From positions 8,060,001 to 8,124,000 of the forward strand of contig JAJKFH010001865.1 in assembly GCA_023333565.1 (NCBI GenBank): a stretch of 64,000 nucleotides of DNA, read 5' to 3'. Shown in pieces: positions 13,743-23,039 of this stretch (the stretch's first letter is position 1; each line of letters opens with the position of its first letter). The notes beneath the pieces were generated by a model, which saw only the letters and a program-made list of their open reading frames with translations, searched no databases and was not told the origin of the DNA. The stretch comes from Puffinus mauretanicus. Its lineage: Eukaryota > Chordata > Aves > Procellariiformes > Procellariidae. A program made the translations under genes and the position numbers.

Positions 13743-14045
13743 TGTCCTGGTTTTGGCTGGGGTAGAGTTAAATTTCTTCCTAGTGCTGTGTTTTGGATTT
13801 AGTACGAGGAGAATGTTGATAACACACTGATGTTTTCAGTTGTTGCTAAGTGCCCTCCTAGTCCAAGGACAGCTCCCGAGCCTGCTGACTGAGCTAGGTA
13901 CACAAGATGGGAGGGAACATAATCAGGACAGCCAGCCCAGCTGGCTGATGGGCTATTCCATACCATGTGACGTCATGCTCAGTATATGAATGCTAGGCGT
14001 GATTCAGGAAGTACCGATCGCTACTTGATTATCGGTCAGTGCGGA
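13743..14045 (+). mobile_element. Truncated 5' LTR (U3-like) of the nested element
   Basis: The first 100 or so bases align by eye with the LTR at 52152: GGTTTTGGCTG, AGAGTTAA, TTTTGGATTT and TTGATAACAC occur in the same order. The block ATTCCATACCAT then GCTCAG is also shared further on. Homology fades near 14040, and the R/U5 part seen in the solo LTR (ATTAAACTG, TTTATCTCAACCCACGAG) is absent. Confidence 0.75.
13968..13988 (+). promoter_or_regulatory. LTR promoter motifs: CRE palindrome and TATA-like box
   Basis: A perfect cyclic-AMP response element, TGACGTCA, lies at 13968-13975. Seven bases on is TATATG (13983-13988), a plausible TATA box. In the related solo LTR the equivalent site reads TGACAGCTCA (52411-52420), so the palindrome is broken there. 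CREB/ATF binding here is an inference from sequence only. Confidence 0.5.
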
Positions 14046-14060
14046 AGGATCGTTATATGG

Positions 14061-14296
14061 CTACTCAGACCCTGGCAACAGTTACTTCACACTCAAACTC
14101 TGCCAACAGTCACTGCAGTTACTCCAACCAGTGCGACAAGCACTGCAGCCACTCAAACCCCGGCAACAGGCGGTGACTACTCAAACCCCCACGACAGGCA
14201 CTGTAGCTACTTCAACCCGCACGACAACCACTGTGGCTACTCAAACCCCTGTGATAGGCACTGTGGCTACTTCAACCCCAGCAACAGACAGTATCC
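14061..14296 (+). repeat. Minisatellite-like array, about eight 30-bp units, in the nested element
   Basis: Imperfect 30-bp units of the form CTACTCAAACCC..CGACAGGCACTGTGG run head to tail, with the spacing slipping by a few bases in one or two units. Because 30 is a multiple of three, the array stays open in more than one frame. One frame gives a Thr/Pro/Ala-rich ten-residue repeat with the core TQTP. Whether this was ever a gag-like protein segment is unknown, and I see no start or domain to support a gene call. Confidence 0.8.
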
Positions 14297-14820
14297 ACCC
14301 CTTATTCTATACCATTTACGTCGTGCTTAGGTCTCTTAGTATCTTTTTTAATACATTTCAATTAACCACCACTATCTTTCTTTATATATATACACATATA
14401 TATATATATATGCATGCACAGATATCATTCCCTTGGTCTATGGACTATCCCTCTAAAATGTCCACGGAGTTCATTTAGTCCATGACTTTGGGCTCCATCT
14501 GTCATAACAGTCTTTCAGGGCCGAAGAGATGGTGTGTGGTGTTGGGCTGTTGCATCCTGAAGCCAGTTCTCATTTCGGTACTGCTGCGCTCATCCAGTTC
14601 TATGATTGTTGCACTTCGCTCGGTTTCATCGTAGTTCATTCTTCATTAATCTGGGTGATTTTCACTGCTATACTATTGATAGCAACCATAGAAATAATGA
14701 TATACAATATTACTGTTCTAAATAAATTTAATAATAAAAAATAAAATAGAACTAGCTCTTCTGATACAGTTAAGCTGGTGTCTAAAACAAGAGTTATCTA
14801 CTGTAGGACTATAACATCCA
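14297..14820 (+). other. Internal, apparently non-coding part of the nested element
   Basis: This AT-rich sequence joins the 30-bp array to the integrase remnant. It contains a (TA)n run with a TGCATGCA end (about 14383-14417) and an AATAAATTTAATAATAAAAAA stretch near 14720. I find no retroviral protease, reverse transcriptase or RNase H signature, so most of pol is missing. Open frames of 71 and 115 codons are not recognisable. Confidence 0.6.
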
Positions 14821-15597
14821 TTGGATGTCATTGCACAGGTTATCCACGAATGTGAAACGTGCGCTACAATCAAACAAGCCAAGCGAGTGAAGCCTCTTTG
14901 GTATGGAGGACGATGGTTGAAATATAAATATGGGGAGGCCTGGCAGATTGATTATATCACACTCCCACAAACCCGCCACGGTAACCGCTATGTGCTCACC
15001 ATGGTGGAAGCAACCACCGGCTGGCTAGAAACATACCCTGTGCCCCATGCCACCGCCCGGAACACCATCCTGGGCCTTGAAAAGCAAGTCCTGTGGCGAC
15101 ATGGCACCCCAGAAAGAATTGAGTCAGACAACGGGACTCATTTCTGAAACACCCTCATAGATACCTGGGCCAAAGAGCATGGCATTGAGTGGGTCTATGA
15201 CATCCCCTACCATGCACCAGCCTCTGGGAAAATCGAACGATACAGTGGACTGCTAAAGTCTACGCTGAGAGCAATGGGTGGTGGGACATTCAAGCATTGG
15301 GACACACATTTAGCAAAAGCCACCTGGTTAGTCAATACCAGGGGATCTGCCAATTGAGCTGGCCCTGCCCAATCAAGACTCTTACGTACTGTAGATGGAG
15401 ATAAAGTCCCTGTCGTGCACATAAGAAATATGCTGGGGAAGACAGTCTGGGTTACTCCTGCCTCTGGCAAGGGAAAACCCATCCGTGGGATTGCTTTTGC
15501 TCAAGGACCTGGGTGCACTTGGTGGGTGACGCGAAAGGATGGGGAGGTCCGGTGTGTACCTCAAGGGGATTTGATTTTGGGTGAAAATAGCCAATGA
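14821..15597 (+). pseudogene. ERVL-type retroviral integrase (3' end of pol), two in-frame stops
   Basis: One continuous frame encodes most of a retroviral integrase, the enzyme that inserts reverse-transcribed viral DNA into the host chromosome. It enters within the N-terminal zinc-binding region, where only the second half of the HHCC motif remains (CETC, residues 11-14). The catalytic core follows, with Asp44 in WQIDY, Asp103 in ESDNG and Glu139 in KIERY; 35 residues separate the last two, the canonical D,D-35-E spacing. A C-terminal DNA-binding region rich in Trp, Gly and basic residues ends at a stop at 15595-15597. The frame is broken by TGA at 15145-15147 (just after the second Asp) and TGA at 15355-15357, so no complete enzyme can be made. 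The first codon is TTG with a stop two codons upstream, so this is not a genuine start. Reverse transcriptase, RNase H and protease are absent. The ERVL assignment rests on recognising the avian ERVL-like sequence and is an inference. Confidence 0.88.
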
Positions 15598-15623
15598 ACT
15601 GAATTTTGATGTCAACTGTTACA

Positions 15624-15745
15624 ATAACTACAGATAACTGTAAGCGTGCAAAAGATCTAGATCAATCAATACATATATATGTAACTACAGATTATAACTG
15701 TAAACGCGCAAAAGATCTAGATCAATCAATATACATATATATATA
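15624..15745 (+). repeat. AACTACAG... tandem units 3-4 of 4, right of the nested insertion
   Basis: The host LTR resumes with ATAAC (15624-15628), the right-hand target-site copy. It then carries two units starting at 15626 and 15683, each with GCAAAAGATCTAGATCAATC, and ends in a TA-rich run. They continue the array interrupted at 13742. Confidence 0.75.
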
Positions 15746-16414
15746 TGCATATGAATATGGTACCAAAGCTAAATGAAAGGCCTAGAGTTAAAGGTATACC
15801 TGTTAAAAATTCCCCTCGAGTCCCGTGAAATACTCACGTCAAATGCTTTGGCATTTCCCAACGGGCGAAGAGTTGAGCCCTGAGGAGTGTCTCAGCCCAG
15901 AATCTCGGGGATCCTCTGAGTATCACAAAATCAAGTTTGCAGACTCTGAGAGGCGTCCCACTCAGAGGGACGTTCTGGATGCAGCCCGCTGCGGTCCAGG
16001 AGAGCTCAAAGGGTCTCACTTGGTACCGTTGTTTATAGGTTTGCAAGATGATTGGCTTTAGTCATCAGTAAATTTCCATTTTGGCTACTCTCCAGGTGGT
16101 CCAGGGTAGTGATTATGGTATTGTTTCACGGTAACAATGGTATTGTTCCACTTGAGCTATGATCTAGGTAGGGAAAGCTTCAGAGCTGTCAGAGATGATG
16201 AATTATCTCTTGTTCTTGTTCCCTACCTTGATCATGTAGCTAGTGTCCCTGGTACAATCAGTGTTGTTCCCCACCTTAGCCATGCAAAAGTGCTTGGTAC
16301 GGCCAAGGGACGCTTAACCGCCCAACTCATACAAAATGGCTAAAGCTTAACAGAAGGTTCTGAGATTGTGTCGTAGCCCAGAGGAAAAGAAGGGGGGAGG
16401 AATGCACCACCACA

Positions 16415-17404
16415 AAGTCAAGCCTTTAATTTTCAAATTATTGGCATTGTTTTTTTAAAGATTGAATAGAAGGTTTTTTCCAAGTACAGTCATCTTGTTT
16501 AATTTTTTAACTCCCTTTTCTAGTTCTCTTCTTCCCCCTCTGTCATAATTCTATTTTTCTCTATTTTCCTACTTTACAGATGAGACTACTTTGAGGCCAC
16601 TTATGCACCTGGATTGCAAGGAGCCACTCAGAGCTCCTCCTGTGAGGAGATTCCAATGAAGAGTCAGTTTAATGTAAAATAGGCCAGTGCTATTTAAAGT
16701 GATAAATTTAGGCCTTGATTCTGTAAAAGAATTACGCGTATGCCTAACTTAACACACATGACTAGTCCCTTTGCTTGAGTTTATTGTAAGGCTAAGAACA
16801 GTTTTGAATGGCTTAGGGTTTAAATTCCATTTTCAAGTTTGTCTTACACACCTATAAGACTTCATGGTTTTGAAAGTGGAACTTAGGCTTGGTTGTCATT
16901 TCAGTGCTTAATTTTTTATACTAACTGAATATATATTTTATAGTACCTTCTATTCATTTTTCTTATCTACCAATGTAAAGGAACCAATTCTTAATACAGC
17001 ATCTCTTTGGAAAGGGACTGCCTGCTGCAATAAATAACACCTAAAATCAATGACAGTTGTATGTTGCTTAAAAATGAATTCTGCGTTTTTGTCATCTCTG
17101 ATCATCATTTTTAGGCTTTGGACATTTGGTTAGGAAAAACTTGGGGCTTGTCTGACAGACAAGCCTGTGTACTCAAGTTCATGATTAATATGACAATTAA
17201 ATTAAACACACTGCACAAGTCCCAGAATTTAATATTCAAGAAGTAGGTGAGTTAAATTAGGTAGGGGGGAAATAGAAATGTGTGTGTATATATATATATA
17301 TATATATAAAATCTTAAGCTGTTGAAAACATCATATTGGCAAAGATCTAGGATGTCTCAGGCACTTCTGTGCTCAGTAAAGAAAAGAAGCTTAACAAGTT
17401 TAAG
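16415..17404. other. Gene-free stretch between LTR and CR1
   Basis: I see unique AT-rich sequence with a TG/TA microsatellite (17279-17309) near the end, and no gene or other repeat that I can support. Confidence 0.65.
17279..17309. repeat. (TG)n(TA)n microsatellite
   Basis: A short TG run passes directly into about ten TA dinucleotides. It is likely to vary in length between individuals. Confidence 0.9.
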
Positions 17405-17502
17405 GGACATGGTGTAGTGGACATGGTGTGTTGGGTTGATGGTTGGACTCGATGATCTTAGAGGTCTTTTCCAACCTTAGTGATTCTATGATTCTATGAT
17501 TC
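17405..17502 (+). mobile_element. CR1 LINE, truncated 3' end
   Basis: The sequence GTTGGGTTGATGGTTGGACT, then GATGATCTTAGAGG and TTTTCCAACCTTAG, is the conserved CR1 3' untranslated end. It closes with two full ATTCTATG octamers (17483-17490, 17491-17498) and a partial third, the usual CR1 terminus instead of a poly-A tail. Only about 100 bp are present, with no reverse transcriptase, consistent with the severe 5' truncation typical of CR1. A small internal duplication (CATGGTGTAGTGGACATGGTG) lies at its 5' edge. The copy is plus-strand oriented. Confidence 0.92.
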
Positions 17503-19949
17503 CAAGTACATGTACTTGAATGCAATTTCAGTTCTCTAGGGCACTTTTACTGTGGATTACATGTTTAGAGATGAAACACATAAGATAATGCAAAAATTTG
17601 GGAACACCCATAATGGCTTCAGCCAAAGGTCCATTTACTCAGTGTGCTGACTATGATGTGCAAAGATGCAAGATACCACAAAACTGATACCTCCCCTTCA
17701 GCATACTCCATAACTTTTGGAAATCAAAGATATAGAGATATCAAGACCAAACATCATGCAAGTCATCTTCTACACTTAGAGAGTTAAAAGATTTCACATG
17801 ATAGACAAAGGACAAACGGCCAGATTCTGCAGCATTTCTTTGAATATTTATTTATCTTAGTCAGTTCTTGTGATGCCTGTGTAGGGCAGAGAGAGAGACC
17901 TGCACTACCCACCCTCTCAGCTGCCATCAGTGACAGGCTGGTGAACCCCCAAACACAAGGTATAAAATTCTCCTTTTTTTTTTTTGGTCATTATTTAAGT
18001 GCTTTCTTACCCTGATTTCCATTCCCATCGGGGCCCAAGCATATCACACTTCTCCCACCCTTGCCTGTGAGGGACAAGGAACAGGAGCTACCAAGCTGGC
18101 CATCGAGACAATCCTCTACTGATTTTGCAATGTAAACAGTTGGGTAAACAACTGTATTTTTTTCTCGTTTAGACATGTTCCATGTGTTCGATCAATCACA
18201 GTGAAATCTGTCTGAATTTTGGAATTCCAGAAATTCCAGACACTGAATTTCCTGAATTCAGTGGAATTAAATTATTCAAAAACTTGATAAACCTCCAGAA
18301 ACTCGATAAACCTGAAATACCGACTTCCAGACTGCACGTGCATTTTGGCACCCCTCATTCTAGAAGAAATGATTTTTAAAAAGCTTATACCATAAAGAGA
18401 TACCATTTTGTTACACACAAGATTAGCAATGATACCTCATTCTCACATCTCATTCTCACATAACAAGAATAAATTAAGTTTAAAATGAATTATCAAAACC
18501 AGTAATGCTGCCATAGTAAGTTAAATTTTCCTTTCACTGGAAATTCTTTTCAATTTCCAATTGTTTTTTTGCTGCATTATGAAGGTCAAAGCATGTTCAG
18601 TGCTGCAGCAAACCATACTGTAAAAATGACAATGTGAAGGCTAAAATGTACCAAGCATTTGCCATGTCAACATGTCCCCAGTGAAAATCCCTTCCATTTC
18701 ATGAACTGGACAAGCCATATGCTTCATTAAGTCACAGACAGCACACTCATTAAAGATCAATGGCATCTTCCAAATGCATTTTGTTTTTCTTTAGTCCTAA
18801 CATATGGTCATAATAATATATCTAACAGTAAGCTTGGGCACTGATTTTTAATGAAAAATAATGTTCAGACTGGCCCATGTAATTTGCTTTTATGTTTCTG
18901 ACCTTGTTCTGAAATGAATCCCCATAGTTCCAAAACATTCTCATTCCAGCTTCTCAGTTCTCTTGCCAAGGAAGGCAGATGTCATGTTTGTAACTTACAA
19001 CGTCTCTATTTAAATTATACCCCTTCATATAATGCTGGTATTTGTTTTCCCTTCCTATGTGCACAGCAACTCCCAAAGAAGAAAAAAAGAGGTCCAAAGC
19101 ATTAATGCTAGCAATAGCAATGCAGATATCCCTCACAGAGGCACGCTGTTGTTCCTTCTAACATGAGAAATGTTGTCATTTCAGAGACATACTACATCAG
19201 CCTATTTTACCATCTGTGTAGGAGCTCCACAAGCCCAGAAATAATCACAGTGAAGAGTGATCAAAGGTCTGGCAACTACAGTGACATATTTCATTTTTGA
19301 ATGGAAAAAAGAATCCCACCGCATTTGCTACTAAGGCACTGCAAAGAACAACTTCATACATTGGGGTCTTCTTCCAAGTATACCAGCCTAAAAGCACAAA
19401 CTCTCAGCGTACAATTTCACTTTTCTTTCCTTCATCTTTGCTAATTACATTTATACCCAGTGTCAATCCTTTTGCACTCATTTTCTTTTCAGGCATCCAC
19501 TTGATGGTGAATGCTATGATACGTACAGTCAAAGTAAGAGTGATACAGCTGCAAGACATCAAGTACATTGTTTTAAGGTGTATCTGGAGTCTGTGCGCAA
19601 TATTGTTCATGGAGGAGTTGAAACAGTCACTTATCTCTAAGTTTCTTCAGGACTGTACCCAAGTGTTAGGCTTATAATCATATTTCTCTTAGGGTAGAAT
19701 CACACACATTTTCAGTTTGACTACCGGACTAAACTACCTACTCAGTTATCTAGCTTTTAATCAGTCTTTACGTACTATTTAACCTTCTATTGAATAATCA
19801 TTACAATTTAAACACTTGCCTCCCCTTGTGGAGATACTGGCTTCTAGAAGAAAAAATTAACAAGCACATGTTTTTTATTCCACATTAGCTTAGTTGAACA
19901 TTTCTATTTCCTGAAATGCTCACTGGGTCCATAAACACTTGTGCTTCTG
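17503..19949. other. Gene-free stretch with minor local repeats
   Basis: I found no gene. Around 18220-18320 are several small direct and inverted repeats (listed separately). Open frames, including one of 126 codons at 19297-19677, look random. Confidence 0.6.
18222..18320. repeat. Cluster of short direct and inverted repeats
   Basis: ATTCCAGA-type words repeat at 18222-18240. A 9-bp inverted repeat (CACTGAATT / AATTCAGTG, 18241-18249 and 18255-18263) follows. Then comes a near-perfect 20-bp tandem duplication built on AAACT(T/C)GATAAACCT at about 18280-18320. They look like slippage products, and no function is implied. Confidence 0.6.
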
Positions 19950-21140
19950 AGCCTTAACTGTAACTTTGGCTTTAACTAAAGTTCTCCAGCCCACATCTTC
20001 ACCACAGTGTGCTTACATTCCACCAGGCCTTGCTCAATAAACTGACCTCCTAGATTTTTAATTTCCCAATCTCCAACCCTGATCCAGAAGTATAAGACAC
20101 TTGTTCCTCCAATACAAGGACTAGGACCCAATGCTTTGGATAGGCCTACAGTAAAGAGGGCACTTCGCTGATTTCCTGTGCTCTGATACTAACCATAATT
20201 CTGTATTTAATTGTAGTCCATTGGCCACACTTCTGCACCAAAATAAATTTACGCAATCTGCTTTCATATCCATCTTCATCCTACGTGACAACTACACAAC
20301 TATTTTAAGCCTTTTCTTCCCACAACCCTAATTCAAGCTTAACAAAATGGCAATGAACCAAAATGCTACCAAAATTAAGAGAGTTAATTCTGTCATTTGT
20401 GTTATTCCCTGAGACCCTGCAAAAACCTGCAATAAACTGAGATTTTCAACCTTTTATTCCCAAAACCTAACCTGACCTCTAGCTTTAACCAGTCAACACA
20501 ACTAACAGCAGGTAGTCCTGTACATCTTCCTTTATTACACAGCTGACAGTATCTTTAAGTTCTTACTTTCCAAATCCCTTACTTTAACTGGAAATTTGAA
20601 CCAGAGCAATGCCTCATACTTTTCTTACATAGTGAAAGCAGAAGTCAGCTGTTGCTCCTCCTCATACCAGCACTTGTCCAAAATCTGGGGCACTGACACA
20701 GCACAAAAAGAAATACAGTGCTTCTACCCCTGATTGCTGGAATCTTACTCCTAACTGCAGCCCTAACCCTAGTTTTTATCATAACTGAAGGAATCTTAAC
20801 TTTACAAAAATGCACATTGAACAACTAAACATTTCTTCAGGAGTGATCCACCTGGTATCAATTTTAGTTCTGTAAGCCTAAAGAAAACTAATAACCAGAG
20901 GTCTTCAGTAGCTCCTTTCTCAAACCAGCCCTAACCTTTTTTTTAATTATAGTCTAACGACACATGTGAACACGTGAGCCAAAGTATCTTTCAAATGCTA
21001 ACCACCATATTAATCCTAGTAGGTTTGCAAGACTCTTCAATAAATAGACCTCTTCAGTATCTGAATTCCCAAATTCAGATTCTAATCCTAGATTTAAGCA
21101 TAGTTCAATGACCCATAACTTCACCAATACAAGCATTAAA
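19950..21140 (+). repeat. Degenerate C/A-rich, G-poor tandem-like repeat block
   Basis: Over about 1.2 kb the plus strand is poor in G and rich in words such as CCCTAACC, CAATAAA, AATTCCCA and TAGTCCAxTGxCC. Comparable blocks recur. CAATAAACTGACCT, then TTTCCCAATCT and CAACCCTGATCC (from 20035), resembles CAATAAACTGA...TTCCCAAAACCTAACC (from 20430) and CAATAAATAGACCT...AATTCCCAAATTC (from 21038). A second block, TTAATTGTAGTCCATTGGCC (from 20207), resembles those from about 20945 and 21100. Spacing is irregular (roughly 400 and 600 bp), so this is either an old satellite or higher-order repeat or a decayed complex element. It codes for nothing recognisable. Confidence 0.45.
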
Positions 21141-22978
21141 AAAAACTAGCAGTCCTTTTTTTAATTTTTTAAATATATCAATGACAGGTGTCATGTGCAA
21201 AAAGCTGAGAGAGGTGATTCCATCATTTTTCTTCCAAAGAGGTTTCTAAGAGTCCTTTCAGAACAAAATGTCACTAAGAAAAGCGTTAAAAGTCTAAAAC
21301 CAGGATTAAACCTGCTCCAAATTTCCACATAATTTTGACTAGTTAAATGAATTTTCTTTTCTTCCTGATTTTTTTCCTACAAGGTACATGTCTGTATTTA
21401 ACTTTTTTATTACATGTCATTAACATTCAAAAGTAGAAATGAAATTTGTATCAAAATCAAATGAATTAACACTAATTCAGGGAAGAAAAATGTTCAATTA
21501 AATTCCAATACTTCATTTTTACAGTTTGATTTCAAGCTTACATGTCACAATAGTACAAAACAGACAGGACATAATTAATCACTTTATGCTTTTATGATGA
21601 AGTAATATTTGAGTAGAAAAAACCTTCAGCAGTATGTTTATCTCCAATCTCAGACTGTTTGGACTGTCTGGAGTTCACATATGGGAAATGGCTCAGATAT
21701 TTTGCTCAATTTTCAGTTTTGTTCGAAAACTATTTTTCTCTTCTATCTAATCGTGTCTTAGAAAGCTGCCGCTTTTCATGTATGGATTTCTTTTTAGCAG
21801 TGTCGTCATTAGTTTGCAAAGCACTTCAGAACTGGGGGACTGGAAGGCACTATGCATATTTAAGTTGCTATTATCACATCCTGTAAAATTTATTCTTGAC
21901 AAGGGTTCTTTTCTGGTTTTAGTATCTTATTCTTCTGCTTTCCCCCAATTTGTATTCACTTCCCTAACCCTTCAGCTGTCTAGAGGGTTTTCTAAGGGGT
22001 TGCAGCAACTGGGTATTGTGACATTGCTTTACTTTTTCCTACAGCTAATGCTCAGCTTCACTCACTTTGTTGCTCTTATCAGCAATTAAATAACTTGTCT
22101 GAATTACAGTGACAGATTTGCAAATAAACTAAAATGTCACTTAAAAATGACACTTATGAGAGCATCAGTGTGGCACAGTTACTTAACTTGTTGTAAAAGA
22201 ATGTAATTCCTCTAGGAATGAACAATACTGTAGTAACCTAAAGTCCACATACTTCATTATTTTAGAAGAGCTGAAAAGACACATTTTCCCCTCACTTTTT
22301 CATATTCATTTAACAAAAGGCATACTTTGTAAATGTAAATGTGTTTCTTTATTAACCGTTGGGTAAGATCTTGGTGAAGCCAGCCATGAAGCCAATTCTT
22401 TGGTTTAACAAGAGGAAACGCAACTGATGAAAAAGCAAAGATGATTATTACTGAAATGTCCTCATTCTCAGAGACAGAAGTTTTTAAGGAGAGCGTCTTC
22501 GAGTAGTTTGCAAAGAATCAGAAGTACTAGCAGATAAAACTCCCCTGATGGCAGCTGGGTGTCAAAAAGATTACTGGTACACACAAGATATCCAGTCCAC
22601 TGGTACTGACGCACCCAAATCCAGCAATTTTTCAGTTGTAATTACATTGACTTCACTGAAAGTATTTAAGTGCTTCAAGTTAAGCATACATTTAAATGTT
22701 GTTGCTATACTAGAATCATAGTTTGTGAAATGTTCTGTACCGTCCTAGGATTAAAGATACAGCCTAATTGCAAAATATACTAATACCAAAAAAGTATTTT
22801 TGCATTATTCGCATATTGCGTAAATAGCATATGTATAATTTCACTGCAATCAATGGAAATCACAGATTTCCATATCACATGCTAAATACTGAGGTTGATT
22901 ACCATTATATTTAATTTATACTAATCAGTGTGAGCCGAGTGGGGCTTTAATATCACACAGAGATTTACAGCAATTATC

Positions 22979-23039
22979 TTTTTTTTTTTCCTTTTTTTTT
23001 TCTTTTTTTTTTTCTTTTTTTTTTTTTCTTTTTTTTTTT
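22979..23039. repeat. T11-13C ladder (about 12-bp period)
   Basis: Runs of 10-13 T are separated by single C residues (one CC): T11 CC T10 C T11 C T13 C T11. The regular spacing distinguishes it from a decayed poly-T tail. Confidence 0.85.

Larger units (their letters stand above)
13743..15623 (+). mobile_element. Nested chimeric ERVL-derived element: partial 5' LTR plus integrase, no 3' LTR
   Basis: The element starts TGTCCTGGTTTTGG, the same 5' end as the solo LTR at 52152, and ends CTGTTACA. It is flanked by the perfect 5-bp repeat ATAAC (13738-13742 and 15624-15628). In order it holds LTR-like sequence to about 14045, a 30-bp repeat array (14061-14296), an AT-rich middle without a convincing frame (14297-14820), and an ERVL-type integrase pseudogene (14821-15597). 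Only 26 bp follow the integrase stop, and no 3' LTR is present. A simple internal deletion would keep part of a 3' LTR, and LTR recombination would leave a solo LTR, so neither explains intact terminal duplications. A mobilised chimeric, non-autonomous family is the simplest reading. It may match an already named avian repeat, which I cannot check. Confidence 0.8.
13031..16414 (+). mobile_element. Long LTR (about 1.3 kb) of an endogenous retrovirus, interrupted by a nested element
   Basis: The element begins TGTCACGAATG and ends CACCACCACA, giving TG...CA retroviral termini. It is flanked by the perfect 5-bp direct repeat AAGTC (13026-13030 and 16415-16419), the mark of a single integration. 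Its own sequence is 13031-13742 plus 15629-16414, which matches the reverse complement of 35280-36572 along the full length. Neither copy shows gag, pol or env, and no second LTR is seen, so both are best read as solo LTRs of an unusually long LTR family or as a non-autonomous element. The interruption is the separate insertion 13743-15623. I do not recognise the family name. Small open frames inside (for example 16137-16343) have counterparts in the other copy, but homology alone explains that. Confidence 0.85.

Noticed and set aside
16137..16343. 68-codon frame in the long LTR with a counterpart in the inverted copy (35339-35542)
   Set aside because: Similarity is expected from LTR homology. 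The two frames diverge at the C-terminal end through a frameshift, so no selection on a protein is indicated.
16560..16620. CTACTTTACAGATGAGAC, resembling an inverted MIR end
   Set aside because: Only one short word matches; the neighbouring sequence does not follow the MIR order.
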